From: Bacteroidales bacterium
GTDB taxonomy: Bacteria; Bacteroidota; Bacteroidia; Bacteroidales; FEN-979
Assembly: GCA_023229525.1 (NCBI GenBank)
Contig: JALNZC010000013.1
Coordinates: 24,928-88,927 of the forward strand
Length of the DNA stretch: 64,000 bases
Reading direction: 5' to 3'
Positions within the stretch are counted from its first letter, which is position 1. Every line of letters starts with the position of its first letter. The notes beneath the pieces are model-generated. The model worked only from the letters and a program-made list of their open reading frames with translations. It ran no database searches and was not told the DNA's origin. Positions 9,146 to 17,812 of the stretch are shown one piece after another. The position numbers and the translations under genes were made by a program.

Positions 9146-9153
9146 TAAATTTG
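9146..9153 (+). promoter_or_regulatory. Candidate -7 box for the porin-like gene at 9259
   Basis: TAAATTTG fits TAnnTTTG and lies 105 bases before the ATG. No clear TTTG -33 element is visible in the T-rich stretch upstream, so the call rests on the -7 box and orientation only. Confidence 0.35.
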
Positions 9154-9258
9154 CTGTTTATTTATTAACAATGAAGGATCAAAGTTAAGGGTATTTGATG
9201 TAATCAGAAGGTTTTCACAGGTTCTTTACACTTTGATCCACCTTTAATCATTATCCAG

Positions 9259-10644
9259 ATGAAAAGATTTATCCTCTGCGGAATGCTACCGCTGCTGCTC
9301 GTTATTGGGGCCAATGCCCAAAACACCGAACAGAAGAAGGGTCTTCAGGAGTTCAAAAAGAATCCAGAACAAAAGCCCATGGATCAAAAATCTCCCGAGA
9401 AAAAACCGCTTTTCGGTATTGTATTTTCCGGTTATGTGAAAACGGATATCATCTACGATACCCGCCAGACCTGTGGTTTGCGAGATGGTCATTTTCTGCT
9501 CTACCCGGAACCGGTAAAACCTGACGCCGAGGGTAAGGATATTAACGCAAAAGCAACGTACAACATCCTTTCCATCCAGACGCGCTTTGCCGCCTCAGTT
9601 ACTGGTCCTGATGCTCTGGGGGCCAAGACGTCGGCCTATATTGAAGCGGAATTTTTCGGGAATATCAATCCGAACATCAATTCCTTCAGGCTTCGCCATG
9701 CATGGATTAAGTTAAACTGGCCGCATACCGAACTGTTGGTCGGTCAATGGTGGCATCCTATGTTTGTCCCAGAATGCTCTCCGGGTACGGTTTCGTTCAA
9801 TACGGGTGCGCCTTTCGTGGTGTTCTCACGCAATCCACAAATAAAGATCACCCAGCGTGCGGGAAAATTCAGTCTTGCCCTGACCGTGCTTTCGCAGGTT
9901 GATTTTATGAGCGACGGTCCTGAAGGGGCAAATACCAAATACATCCGGAATTCGGTAATCCCCGAATCGGACCTGCAGTTTCAGTTTCTCACGGTGGACA
10001 AGGTTAAAAACATCGAATTCCTGTGCGGTTTCGGGATCAACTGGCAGATGCTCACCCCCAGGTTATCCTCTTTGGTTACCCTCAGTCCGGCGTACGATAC
10101 AGTGATCAACGGAAAAGTATTCCACCACGATGTAGTCACCGATACTTATAAAACTGATGTTAAATCCACCTCCATGGCCTATAATGCCTATGTCAAACTT
10201 AAATTGAAAAAGGTGACATTCAAGCTGGGCGGGGAATACGGCGGGAACAACAACGCTTATACCATGCTGGGCGGTTACGTGGTGAGATCTGTGACTGATC
10301 CGACCCGCGGATTGGTCGATTATGCAAATATCCGCACCTTTGCCGCCTGGGCCGAATTACATACAAATGCGGTCCGCTGGCAACCCGGTCTTTTTGCAGC
10401 ATACAGCAAAAACCTTGGCGCAGGTGAAATGGTTGCAGGTCCTTATTACGTCCGGGGTAACAATATCGATTATGCTTACCGCATCTCGCCCAGGCTCGTT
10501 TTCAATGCAAATAAATTCAGGCTGGCCGGGGAACTTGAATATACAGTGGCGGCATATGGCACGACCAATGAAAAGGGATTTGTAAGCTCCCCCTCTGAGG
10601 TTGGAAACCTCAGGTTCCTGCTTGGGGTATATTACTTTTTTTAA
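9259..10644 (+). CDS. Outer-membrane porin-like beta-barrel protein
   Basis: A 461-residue exported protein with a signal peptide ('LLLVIGANAQ'), a short charged, Lys/Glu/Pro-rich linker (residues 22-50), then a predicted barrel of alternating amphipathic strands ('FSGYVKTDIIYDTRQ', 'TELLVGQWWHP', 'KLKLKKVTFKLGGEYGG') ending in the terminal aromatic 'LLGVYYFF' expected for BAM-dependent insertion. It resembles DcaP/porin-like proteins; no substrate can be named. It is transcribed divergently from the efflux operon and converges on the barrel gene at 10695. Confidence 0.75.
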   Translation: MKRFILCGMLPLLLVIGANAQNTEQKKGLQEFKKNPEQKPMDQKSPEKKPLFGIVFSGYVKTDIIYDTRQTCGLRDGHFLLYPEPVKPDAEGKDINAKATYNILSIQTRFAASVTGPDALGAKTSAYIEAEFFGNINPNINSFRLRHAWIKLNWPHTELLVGQWWHPMFVPECSPGTVSFNTGAPFVVFSRNPQIKITQRAGKFSLALTVLSQVDFMSDGPEGANTKYIRNSVIPESDLQFQFLTVDKVKNIEFLCGFGINWQMLTPRLSSLVTLSPAYDTVINGKVFHHDVVTDTYKTDVKSTSMAYNAYVKLKLKKVTFKLGGEYGGNNNAYTMLGGYVVRSVTDPTRGLVDYANIRTFAAWAELHTNAVRWQPGLFAAYSKNLGAGEMVAGPYYVRGNNIDYAYRISPRLVFNANKFRLAGELEYTVAAYGTTNEKGFVSSPSEVGNLRFLLGVYYFF

Positions 10645-10694
10645 ACCACTTTGATCTCAAACGTTTTTCTTCCTGCAAAAGGTGTATCCTGGCT

Positions 10695-11870
10695 CTAAAA
10701 CGAACCCTTCAAGCGGATAAAGATGGAGGTCTGCGAAAACCCCGATGTTGTCGGATCATAGGACTGAAAGGATTGCGCAATCACCGAAAGATCCAGGTTG
10801 TTCATGAGGGAGAAAGTAAAAGTGGGGATGATGAAATACATGCTGTTGTTTGGATTATAGATACCTGCCAGCGCAAGGCTTATCAGCGGAGTGACAGGGT
10901 AGGAGATGTTGCCAAAGATGGAGAAACCGTTCAGGAAGGGGTTCTTGGCATTCAGCAATCCCGAATTGAACTGGTTGATTAGAATATTTAGAGAGTTCAC
11001 CGGATTTGAATTGTAAAAACCTTCAAACTGGATGAATATAGAATTCCTGAAGGTGTAATCATATTCCACTGAAGAGAGAAATACACCTGCTGTATCACCG
11101 AAATGCTGCAGCGGCTGGAACCAGGTCATCTCCCCCTTAAATCCGCCTTTGGCGATCTGCCCGGCCCATCCCAATCCAACCACCAGGTCGCTCTGGGTAT
11201 ATATCCCCGCCAATCCCTGGAAATCATATTTCCATTTGTTGAACCTGTACAAACCAGCAGCAGTGATTTTCTGGTCCTTATCAGCTTTGACGGCGATCTC
11301 GGCTTTTGACGAAGGACCGGTAAAATACTGGATCCTTATTGCATCGCTCCCAGGTTTTTCTTCATAATCAAAATCGAAGTAAGAATAGGTATTGAATATA
11401 TCGTTGGGATTCCATACAAAAGTCTGGCTCCAGTTTATTCTCTGGCGACCCAGGGTGACCTGGAAGTTTTTCCGTGTATAATCCAACCAAGCCCGGTCAA
11501 TGGCAACATTGAGCACATAGGAATTCCCTGAAAAGAGGTTCCACGACATATTCACTACTCCGTTATCATAGGCGATAAAATCCTTGTATTGCGGATTCAG
11601 CTTTGTAAGTTCACCCCAGTAAAAACGGTTTCTCTCCTCGAAGCAGAAGGTGAAGCTCTTGGAGATGTTCCACCTGAAGTTTAGACGGTTATGGATCAGG
11701 TTGCTGGTAACCCAGGTAGAACCAGTGTTTGGGATGATCATGGTTTGCATGTCTTTCAGATATCCGTTGAATGACCAGTTCCGCTCTTTCTTCACCGGGA
11801 TGGAATCCTGCGATTTGGCATCAAAAGCAATGACACACAATAAAAGTAATGTTAGCAATCTCCGTGACAT
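10695..11870 (-). CDS. Outer-membrane beta-barrel protein, DUF1302/OprD-like
   Basis: A 391-residue protein with signal peptide ('LLLCVIAFDAKSQ') and barrel strands throughout, ending in 'SIFIRLKGSF' with a C-terminal Phe. The segment 'LGRQRINWSQTFVWNPNDIFN' is the kind of motif seen in DUF1302-type barrels that often accompany LolA-like and RND or ABC lipid transport genes. It is the last gene of the tetR / LolA-like / FtsX / FtsX / ABC unit, 48 bases after the ATPase gene, so it is likely the outer-membrane acceptor or exit component. Function is inferred from context. Confidence 0.7.
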   Translation of the reverse strand: MSRRLLTLLLLCVIAFDAKSQDSIPVKKERNWSFNGYLKDMQTMIIPNTGSTWVTSNLIHNRLNFRWNISKSFTFCFEERNRFYWGELTKLNPQYKDFIAYDNGVVNMSWNLFSGNSYVLNVAIDRAWLDYTRKNFQVTLGRQRINWSQTFVWNPNDIFNTYSYFDFDYEEKPGSDAIRIQYFTGPSSKAEIAVKADKDQKITAAGLYRFNKWKYDFQGLAGIYTQSDLVVGLGWAGQIAKGGFKGEMTWFQPLQHFGDTAGVFLSSVEYDYTFRNSIFIQFEGFYNSNPVNSLNILINQFNSGLLNAKNPFLNGFSIFGNISYPVTPLISLALAGIYNPNNSMYFIIPTFTFSLMNNLDLSVIAQSFQSYDPTTSGFSQTSIFIRLKGSF

Positions 11871-11918
11871 GATCTTCCGACAATTTCTCCTTACAACACT
11901 TTTTTCATTCTTTTTCTT

Positions 11919-12629
11919 TCATGAATGAGGGACAGTAGGAGCGTTGTTCCGTTTGATGTCCCCGACGATCTTGCCGTCTTCAAGTGTTATTACCCGCCGC
12001 GCCTTCGCAACAACCCGTGAATCGTGGGTTGAAAATATAAAGGTGATGTTCTCTTCCCGGTTCAGCTTCTCCATGATCTCCAGCAGGTTCTCCGCCGATC
12101 TGGAATCGAGGTTGGCGGTAGGTTCATCGGCAAGGATGAATTTTGGCTTCGATGCCAGGGCACGGGCTACCGCAACCCGTTGCTGCTGGCCTCCCGACAG
12201 CTTATTGGGCCTTACGTTGATCTTATCTCCCAACCCTACGGAATCAAGCAGCTCAATGGTTCGTTTATCCCTTTGATCTTTGTTCACTCCCTGAAGCTGC
12301 ATGATGAACTCCACGTTTTCCTTGGCGGTTAACACCGGAATCAGGTTAAATGATTGAAAGACGAAGCCAATATTTCTCAACCTGAAATCGATCAGTTTCC
12401 TGGATGTCAATTCCGTAATGTCCGTTTGGTCAATGATGATCTCACCTCCCGACGGTGAATCAAGTCCACCCAGCAGGTTAAGCATTGTTGTTTTCCCTGA
12501 TCCAGATGGTCCTACAATGCTGGTGAACTCACCTACATTGAAAGCCAGGTCAACCCCGTTCAAGGCATAAACCGGAATCGTCTTCTCATCATATACCTTA
12601 CTCAGATTTTTTATCTCAATGATGTTCAT
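11919..12629 (-). CDS. ABC transporter ATPase, LolD/MacB type
   Basis: A 236-residue ATPase with all motifs intact: Walker A 'GPSGSGKTT' (about 39-47), Q loop 'FVFQSFNLIPVLTA', signature 'LSGGQQQR', Walker B 'ILADEPTANLD' and switch His in 'FIFSTHD'. The sequence belongs to the class that works with FtsX-type permeases (lipoprotein release, MacB-like export). Two FtsX permeases are encoded upstream on the same strand and are the expected partners, although about 160 bases of tandem repeats separate this gene from them. Confidence 0.9.
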   Translation of the reverse strand: MNIIEIKNLSKVYDEKTIPVYALNGVDLAFNVGEFTSIVGPSGSGKTTMLNLLGGLDSPSGGEIIIDQTDITELTSRKLIDFRLRNIGFVFQSFNLIPVLTAKENVEFIMQLQGVNKDQRDKRTIELLDSVGLGDKINVRPNKLSGGQQQRVAVARALASKPKFILADEPTANLDSRSAENLLEIMEKLNREENITFIFSTHDSRVVAKARRVITLEDGKIVGDIKRNNAPTVPHS

Positions 12630-12636
12630 CTTTAAA

Positions 12637-12675
12637 TAATTTGAAGATTTGAGGATTTGAAAATTTGAAAATTAA
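12637..12675. repeat. 8-bp tandem repeat, unit ATTTGAAG/ATTTGAAA
   Basis: Four to five successive 8-base units (ATTTGAAG, ATTTGAGG, ATTTGAAA, ATTTGAAA) lie directly upstream of the ABC ATPase start and adjoin the TCACCATC array. Confidence 0.8.
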
Positions 12676-12681
12676 ACTCAT

Positions 12682-12790
12682 CATTTCACCATTTCACCAT
12701 CTCACCATCTCACCATCTCACCACCTCACCATCTCACCACCTCACCATCTCACCACCTCACCATCTCACCATCTCACCACCTCACCATCT
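12682..12790. repeat. 8-bp tandem repeat array, unit TCACCATC
   Basis: About 13 units of 8 bases (TCACCATC with TCACCACC and TTCACCAT variants) run without interruption and end at the stop codon of the FtsX permease gene. The same unit in the opposite orientation (GTGAGATG) appears at 63.6-63.7 kb. The array sits inside an operon between permease and ATPase. A reading frame through it has no protein character. Confidence 0.9.
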
Positions 12791-14009
12791 ACTCCACCCT
12801 TATTGCTTCCACCGGTTTTAACTTCAGGGCTTTTCGGGCAGGCATAATGGCAGAGAGAATGGCTGTAAAGATGATCATCAGGGTCAGGTGGAAATAGAGT
12901 TTGATTTTAATAAAAGGATAAATATTCGGATCGAATCCATAGGCTTCCAACCCTTTTGACATAGAGGATAAGTCAATACCCTGCCGGTGAAAATAGCTAA
13001 CCAGAAATGCGCTCAGGATCATTCCGATGATCCCTCCGATGGTGGTTAGAAAGATCGTCTCCAGCATGATCATCCGGAACACCCTCGCTCTGCTCATTCC
13101 CACGGCCATAAGCATTCCAAGCTCCCGTGTGCGCTCAAAAACGATCATCAGCATCGTATTGACAATACCAAAAGCCAGGGCAAATAAAATAATGCCCAGG
13201 ATGATGTATACTTCCATTGCAATGGTTGAGGTGATGAGGCCCATTTCAGGCCGGAGTTCAATCCAGTTCCGGATGTCAAACCCTGGAAACCTGCTCTTCA
13301 GAGAAGGCTCCACAATCGGGATCTGATCAATATCATTAAGAATGATGGCAATCTCCTGACAACTGTTCTCATTTCCAGTCAGCAAACCGAGATCTTTCTT
13401 TTTAACGAACACAGTTGTTTCGTCAAATACATTATTGGCCGTCTGATAGATCCCGTTGACGGAAAAGGCTGCTTCGGTAAGGTCCCCATCGGTATTCTGA
13501 AAACGAAGCACTACTTTTGACTTCAGTCTGACCTTCAGTTTATCCACCAGTTTCCTGCCCAGGACCAACTGATTCTTTTTGTTCCCTATGAAGTAACCAC
13601 CACCGGAATCGGAAATGGTGGTATAAAGGGTGCTCACTTTCTTTTCCTGTAATGGATCGACGCCTACGATTTGCACTCCAGCCGCTGAATTGGGAGAGGC
13701 AGCCATTCCGGTGATCCGGATCCGGGTGCAAACCGCTTTTACATCTGGTATCTTCGAAATTACTCCTGCGATGCTGTCGGCACCGGGAATTGAATATTGA
13801 GGTTCAAAGTTCTTAAGGAATCCAGGGTAGTGGATCTGTATATGGGAAATTTCGTTATTTATGTCCATCCTCACCTTTTGCTCCACCATCCCGGTTATGA
13901 TTGCTGCTGCAAAGATCCCTCCGGTCAGACCGAGTGTTACTGAAAGGATGACGATCAGGCTCCTTACCTTGTTTCTCCAGACATTTTTGAATGCGATTTT
14001 AATGATCAT
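12789..14009 (-). CDS. FtsX-family ABC permease (LolC/E- or MacB-like), second of two
   Basis: A 406-residue permease: one N-terminal membrane helix ('VRSLIVILSVTLGLTGGIFAAAI'), a MacB-like periplasmic core domain of about 220 residues, and three C-terminal helices including 'RTRELGMLMAVGMSRARVFRMIMLE', the conserved FtsX cytoplasmic coupling segment. It ends in 'KLKPVEAIRVE', the usual FtsX tail. It is paired with the equally long permease upstream (9-base gap), indicating a heterodimeric LolCDE-type transporter with the ATPase downstream. The repeat array begins right at its stop codon. Confidence 0.88.
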   Translation of the reverse strand: MIIKIAFKNVWRNKVRSLIVILSVTLGLTGGIFAAAIITGMVEQKVRMDINNEISHIQIHYPGFLKNFEPQYSIPGADSIAGVISKIPDVKAVCTRIRITGMAASPNSAAGVQIVGVDPLQEKKVSTLYTTISDSGGGYFIGNKKNQLVLGRKLVDKLKVRLKSKVVLRFQNTDGDLTEAAFSVNGIYQTANNVFDETTVFVKKKDLGLLTGNENSCQEIAIILNDIDQIPIVEPSLKSRFPGFDIRNWIELRPEMGLITSTIAMEVYIILGIILFALAFGIVNTMLMIVFERTRELGMLMAVGMSRARVFRMIMLETIFLTTIGGIIGMILSAFLVSYFHRQGIDLSSMSKGLEAYGFDPNIYPFIKIKLYFHLTLMIIFTAILSAIMPARKALKLKPVEAIRVE

Positions 14010-14018
14010 GAGACTACA

Positions 14019-15239
14019 TTATTTATGAAGAGACTCAACAACCTTTAACTTAAGGGCTTTCCTGATGGGATAAATACAGGTCAGCAAAACAATGACCAGC
14101 ACACTGATCACATTCCAGAGGATGAACCCGGGTTTCACTGCCAGGGGCATCAGCGGTTCAATGCCAAAACTGATAAATGCCTGGGCCATTCCTCCCCACA
14201 GGTGAATAGGGTAGACGTGGAAATAAACCATGATCGGCACCGCAGTAACCACTCCTGCAATTGTTCCGGTAAGACCGATGAAGATCATCTCAAGAGTAAG
14301 GATAATGGCCAACCGGGTTTTCTGCATGCCCACTGAAACCATCACGCCAAACTCTTTCAGGCGTTCGTTGGTCATCATGATTACCGTTCCGAAAATACCA
14401 AAACCGACGATCATATATAAAATGGCAATGATGATCATCCCGCCTCCTGTCTTGGCCTTCAACGCTTGCATAACCTCTTCCATCATTTCATCCCAGCGCA
14501 TGATCTCGAACTTCTCCATACCGATTTCGCTTTTCAAAACAGCCACCGTAGAATTGATCTCATCGGGGTTAAGCAGAGTTAATGAAAGCGATGTTATCCG
14601 GTTCCCGGTACTGAAAAATTCCTGAGCCGTAAGCAGATTCATATAAACCATCTGGTTATCGAGCTGGGGTGAAGGCATATGGATAATTCCGCAGACAGGG
14701 AATTTCCCGGCTGCACTGACACCATGATACCCTTGTCCCAAAAGTACAAGGGTGTCGCCGGTTGTCAGTCCGAGAAATGACGCGAGCCCCTGGGAAACCA
14801 GGATACCATTCCCATGAGTATCCAGATATCTGCCTTTAATCACTTTCCTTGAGAGGTGGGTCAGTGCGTCTTCCTTACCAGGATCTGTTCCCGAGAGCAT
14901 TACCGCTTTTGTTTGCTTACCATATGAGGAGAGGGCAAAATATTCCAGGCGGGGGACTGTTTTATCCACATTTTTCGTTGCGGTGACATGGGATGTAAGT
15001 GAATCATCGTAAAGAATGGAATTATTGATATCCCTGTCATCCCAATACCCTTTTTTATGTATTTGGATATGACCGGTGTATGACTGGATCGAGATGGCGA
15101 CAAGGTTATCGAACCATCCGGTTTGCAAAGACCTGACGATCAATGCCAGGAATATGGCCAGAAAGATCGATGCCGCAGTCAACAGGGTCCTTCGCTTATT
15201 CCGCCAGATATTACGCCATGCAAGCCTGAATTCACTCAT
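14019..15239 (-). CDS. FtsX-family ABC permease, first of two
   Basis: A 406-residue paralogue of the following gene: N-terminal helix ('RRTLLTAASIFLAIFLALIVRSL'), extracytoplasmic core domain, and three C-terminal helices with the coupling motif 'NERLKEFGVMVSVGMQKTRLAII' and tail 'ALKLKVVESLHK'. The equal length and adjacency of the two permeases mirror LolC and LolE. It follows the LolA-like gene by only 6 bases, so an outer-membrane-directed lipid or lipoprotein pathway is the likely role. Confidence 0.88.
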   Translation of the reverse strand: MSEFRLAWRNIWRNKRRTLLTAASIFLAIFLALIVRSLQTGWFDNLVAISIQSYTGHIQIHKKGYWDDRDINNSILYDDSLTSHVTATKNVDKTVPRLEYFALSSYGKQTKAVMLSGTDPGKEDALTHLSRKVIKGRYLDTHGNGILVSQGLASFLGLTTGDTLVLLGQGYHGVSAAGKFPVCGIIHMPSPQLDNQMVYMNLLTAQEFFSTGNRITSLSLTLLNPDEINSTVAVLKSEIGMEKFEIMRWDEMMEEVMQALKAKTGGGMIIIAILYMIVGFGIFGTVIMMTNERLKEFGVMVSVGMQKTRLAIILTLEMIFIGLTGTIAGVVTAVPIMVYFHVYPIHLWGGMAQAFISFGIEPLMPLAVKPGFILWNVISVLVIVLLTCIYPIRKALKLKVVESLHK

Positions 15240-15245
15240 TTGTTA

Positions 15246-16007
15246 CTATCTTATTTTTATCATGTTCTGTTGTGAGAAGAACCCTTCTTCGACCTTGATG
15301 TTGAACTTCATATCATCGATCTGCATAACGGTTTTCTGTCCTTTTTTAGTCTGGGGCGCCATCTCGATCCGGGTTGGAATTTCGCGGTCGCCCATCTTTC
15401 TGATTTCATAGTTGTTCGCAACATTTACCAACTTGTTGTCCTCGTCATAATATTCGGTCATCCACTGGTCATAGCCTTTTACCGTGATCCACATGACCAC
15501 CTTCCCCCAAACTACGGGTGCGTCGGGCAAAGGCGTCAGTTCGATCTTATAACAGTCCAGATCCCGAACCTTTTCTCTCCCCAGCAGTTTATGGGTATAA
15601 TCTATCACGATGGATGACTGCCGTACCAGGTCATCGTTGGTAAAATCGGAACCCATCCATGACTGAAGCATCATCGACGGAGGTATTTTGATGGTTTTAT
15701 CGATTGAAGGTACCCAGTTCCACATCTCGGTCTTGATTTTGAGGAAGACTTGTCCCTTGTCTTTGGCAGGGGCGGTGATCAAAACGAGAGAGTACTCCCT
15801 GCCTTTCGACCAGGTTTTCATCGAAATGGTCCGGGTCCAGTCGGGCCTCACCACCGTCATGGTCATGGTTCCCTGGCTCGACAATCCACGGGTTTTCTCA
15901 TCGGCTTTCCGGACAATGTCGTCCGCATTGAGATTCTGGGCCTGCATCCCTTGCAGGCCGGCCAACATCAGGGTGGTCAGGATCAGTTTTTTAAGTTTAT
16001 CTGTCAC
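15246..16007 (-). CDS. LolA-like outer-membrane lipoprotein-sorting protein
   Basis: A 253-residue periplasmic protein with a signal peptide ('MLAGLQGMQAQ') and the LolA-like fold of the 'outer membrane lipoprotein-sorting protein' family: 'NADDIVRKADEKTRGLSSQGTM', 'TWSKGREYSLVLITAPAKDKG', 'MWNWVPSIDKTIKIPPSMM' and 'DLDCYKIELTPL'. Members carry lipid or lipoprotein cargo across the periplasm. Its position between a TetR regulator and two FtsX permeases suggests it receives cargo from the ABC complex and hands it to the barrel protein at 10695. Confidence 0.85.
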   Translation of the reverse strand: MTDKLKKLILTTLMLAGLQGMQAQNLNADDIVRKADEKTRGLSSQGTMTMTVVRPDWTRTISMKTWSKGREYSLVLITAPAKDKGQVFLKIKTEMWNWVPSIDKTIKIPPSMMLQSWMGSDFTNDDLVRQSSIVIDYTHKLLGREKVRDLDCYKIELTPLPDAPVVWGKVVMWITVKGYDQWMTEYYDEDNKLVNVANNYEIRKMGDREIPTRIEMAPQTKKGQKTVMQIDDMKFNIKVEEGFFSQQNMIKIR

Positions 16008-16017
16008 TCTTCGGAGT

Positions 16018-16599
16018 TTATTTATATATGTTAATTATTCTTTTCTTGATCTCATTGAGTGGATAGTTTTCAGGATCAGAAATATACTCATAGATCACCC
16101 CGCTGAATAATGTACTGAGGTAGGCCACATCTACCTTGGGTTTTTTGGATCCCTGGCTTTTAAAATAACATTCCAGCATCTCAAGCGGCTGCTTTGAAGA
16201 TGCCCGGATTTCATCTTTAAGGATTTCCTGAACCGTTGGTTGACTGAATATCGCCATATACATTTTCCATATAATAAGATTTGATTTCAGATGGCGGAAG
16301 AGTCGGTTTAAATATTGCAGGAGGCCTTTCCGGTCGATCACACCCGCCCGATCGGGGTCGAAAGTGTCCAGCATTCCAAGCTGTGAAAGAATTTCCCGGA
16401 AAATCTCTTTCAGAAGTTCCTCCTTACTTATATAATAATTATACATCAGGCCTTTTGAAATGCCGGCGTGATTGGCCAGTTCACTGATAGAAACGGCATG
16501 GTATCCCTTGGTTGCAAAACACTCGATCGCTGCATCCAGGATGTGGGAGCGTTTACTGTCGCGGATCTCTTCATATTGTTCTTTTGTTCTCGGGCTCAT
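16018..16599 (-). CDS. TetR-family regulator of the LolA-like/FtsX/ABC operon
   Basis: A 193-residue regulator. The N-terminal DNA-binding domain is clear ('ILDAAIECFATKGYHAVSISELANHAGISKGLMYNYYISKEEL'), and the C-terminal ligand domain is divergent as usual. It is the first gene of a six-gene minus-strand unit, 10 bases before the LolA-like gene. A dyad just upstream of its start (16606-16623) is a candidate autoregulatory operator. Confidence 0.9.
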   Translation of the reverse strand: MSPRTKEQYEEIRDSKRSHILDAAIECFATKGYHAVSISELANHAGISKGLMYNYYISKEELLKEIFREILSQLGMLDTFDPDRAGVIDRKGLLQYLNRLFRHLKSNLIIWKMYMAIFSQPTVQEILKDEIRASSKQPLEMLECYFKSQGSKKPKVDVAYLSTLFSGVIYEYISDPENYPLNEIKKRIINIYK

Positions 16600-16605
16600 A
16601 TTTTA

Positions 16606-16629
16606 TGACTGAACGGTCGGTCAAAGATA
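16606..16629 (-). promoter_or_regulatory. Candidate promoter and TetR operator
   Basis: On the minus strand, TATCTTTG (16629-16622) fits the TAnnTTTG -7 box and runs straight into an 18-base dyad TGACCGACCGTTCAGTCA (16623-16606) whose 9-base arms match at 7 of 9 positions. TGACCGACCG-type dyads are common TetR-family operators. No good -33 element is seen. Confidence 0.55.
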
Positions 16630-16761
16630 CAATAAAAAAAATAACTACATCTCATCCCCGCCAAAAAAAATGTTAATGGATTGAAATACAGATGAGAAAA
16701 TTCATGGTATGCTTTGTGGTCGATTTTCTCAGCTAAAATACCTTCGCAGGAAATCAATAGG

Positions 16762-17139
16762 TTAACCGGCTCTCATGAAAACAATGATAAATATTAATGC
16801 AACTATTGCCGGTAGTGCCTGGACAAAAAATATTTTCCTGGTTGCGGTTATAGCTCCATAGATACCGGCGATGATTACACAACCCAAAAAGAAGAGGGAA
16901 ATATTGGATCTCCATAAATTATCCGTGATGAAGAATGTCCAGATCAGTCCGGCCGAAAGAAAACCGTTATACAATCCCTGATTTGCAGCTAGCGTTTTTG
17001 TCGGTTTAAACAAATCGCCGGCGAGCAGATCCTTAAATGTTTCTTTTCCTTTGGTCTCCCAGGCAAACATCTCTATCCATAAAAAATACAAATGTTCCAG
17101 GGCAACAATTCCGATCAAAATTTCTGCTATGGTTTTCAT
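16762..17139 (-). CDS. DUF1304 family small membrane protein
   Basis: A 125-residue protein with four predicted membrane helices ('IAEILIGIVALEHLYFLWIEMF', 'FLSAGLIWTFFI', 'LFFLGCVIIAGIYGAI', 'ALPAIVALIFIIVFM') and the DUF1304 signature 'EHLYFLWIEMFAWETKG ... AANQGLYNGFL'. The function of the family is unknown. It begins 3 bases after the stop of the SRPBCC gene, so the two are co-transcribed. Confidence 0.8.
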   Translation of the reverse strand: MKTIAEILIGIVALEHLYFLWIEMFAWETKGKETFKDLLAGDLFKPTKTLAANQGLYNGFLSAGLIWTFFITDNLWRSNISLFFLGCVIIAGIYGAITATRKIFFVQALPAIVALIFIIVFMRAG

Positions 17140-17142
17140 GTT

Positions 17143-17571
17143 TTATGATTCTAAATACTCTTTTAAGGCAATATTAACAAAATGGGTCCAGCCTTCAACA
17201 AAATTCTCCCTTGCAAAATCCGGACTTCCTGCCGCCAAGGTTTCAAGGCCACGATGGGTCAGTCTTAATGTGGTTTTGTCGTCCTGGTTAAAAAGTTCAA
17301 ATGTCACAAACGAATTACCCGGATAACCGTCATATCTCCAGCTGTAGGTGAGTTTTTTTTCGAAGATGGCTTCCGTTACTTCACAGCGGTGTAAATATTG
17401 GGTTTCAGGATCTTTCCCTCCATAAAACTGAAATTTAAATCCAACTTCCGCCTTGAATTCAGCAAGGTCGAAGTACCATTTCCTCATTTCATTTATATCG
17501 GTAAGTGCCTGCCACACTTTTATAATTGGAGCGTTATAGTTCCGTTCAAGAATGATCGGTTGATTTTCCAT
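17143..17571 (-). CDS. SRPBCC/AHSA1-type protein
   Basis: A 142-residue soluble protein with the START-like AHSA1 fold: 'LERNYNAPIIKVWQALTDINEMRKWYFD' at the N-terminus, a central sheet and the C-terminal helix 'GWTHFVNIALKEYLES'. These small proteins bind hydrophobic ligands or act as stress cofactors; no particular ligand can be assigned. It is in a two-gene unit with the DUF1304 gene downstream. Confidence 0.85.
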   Translation of the reverse strand: MENQPIILERNYNAPIIKVWQALTDINEMRKWYFDLAEFKAEVGFKFQFYGGKDPETQYLHRCEVTEAIFEKKLTYSWRYDGYPGNSFVTFELFNQDDKTTLRLTHRGLETLAAGSPDFARENFVEGWTHFVNIALKEYLES

Positions 17572-17756
17572 AGCAATTCATTTTAGAATTAATATTTAGA
17601 CTTTTTTGATGTTATTTTTTTTTACAAAAAGGTTAATTTTGATTAACGGTTTAATCGTATGTTTCATTATATAAAGATAAAGGAAATTGACCGCATCAGA
17701 AAATAGGCAGAAAAGCATAAATGAATGATTAGTATTTATCTGCGGAATATTGTACA

Positions 17757-17764
17757 TATCTTTG
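17757..17764 (+). promoter_or_regulatory. Candidate -7 box for the keto acid decarboxylase gene
   Basis: TATCTTTG fits TAnnTTTG, 49 bases before the ATG at 17813, in an AT-rich stretch. A TTTG -33 element at the right spacing is not evident. Confidence 0.4.
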
Positions 17765-17812
17765 TTGTAGTAAAAATATTGGATTTAAGGTTTTTGTATA
17801 AAAGAAGGAGTT

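Noticed and set aside
12665..12847. Open frame rich in 'HHLTISPS' repeats
   Set aside because: It is the TCACCATC array read in frame and overlaps the permease gene end.
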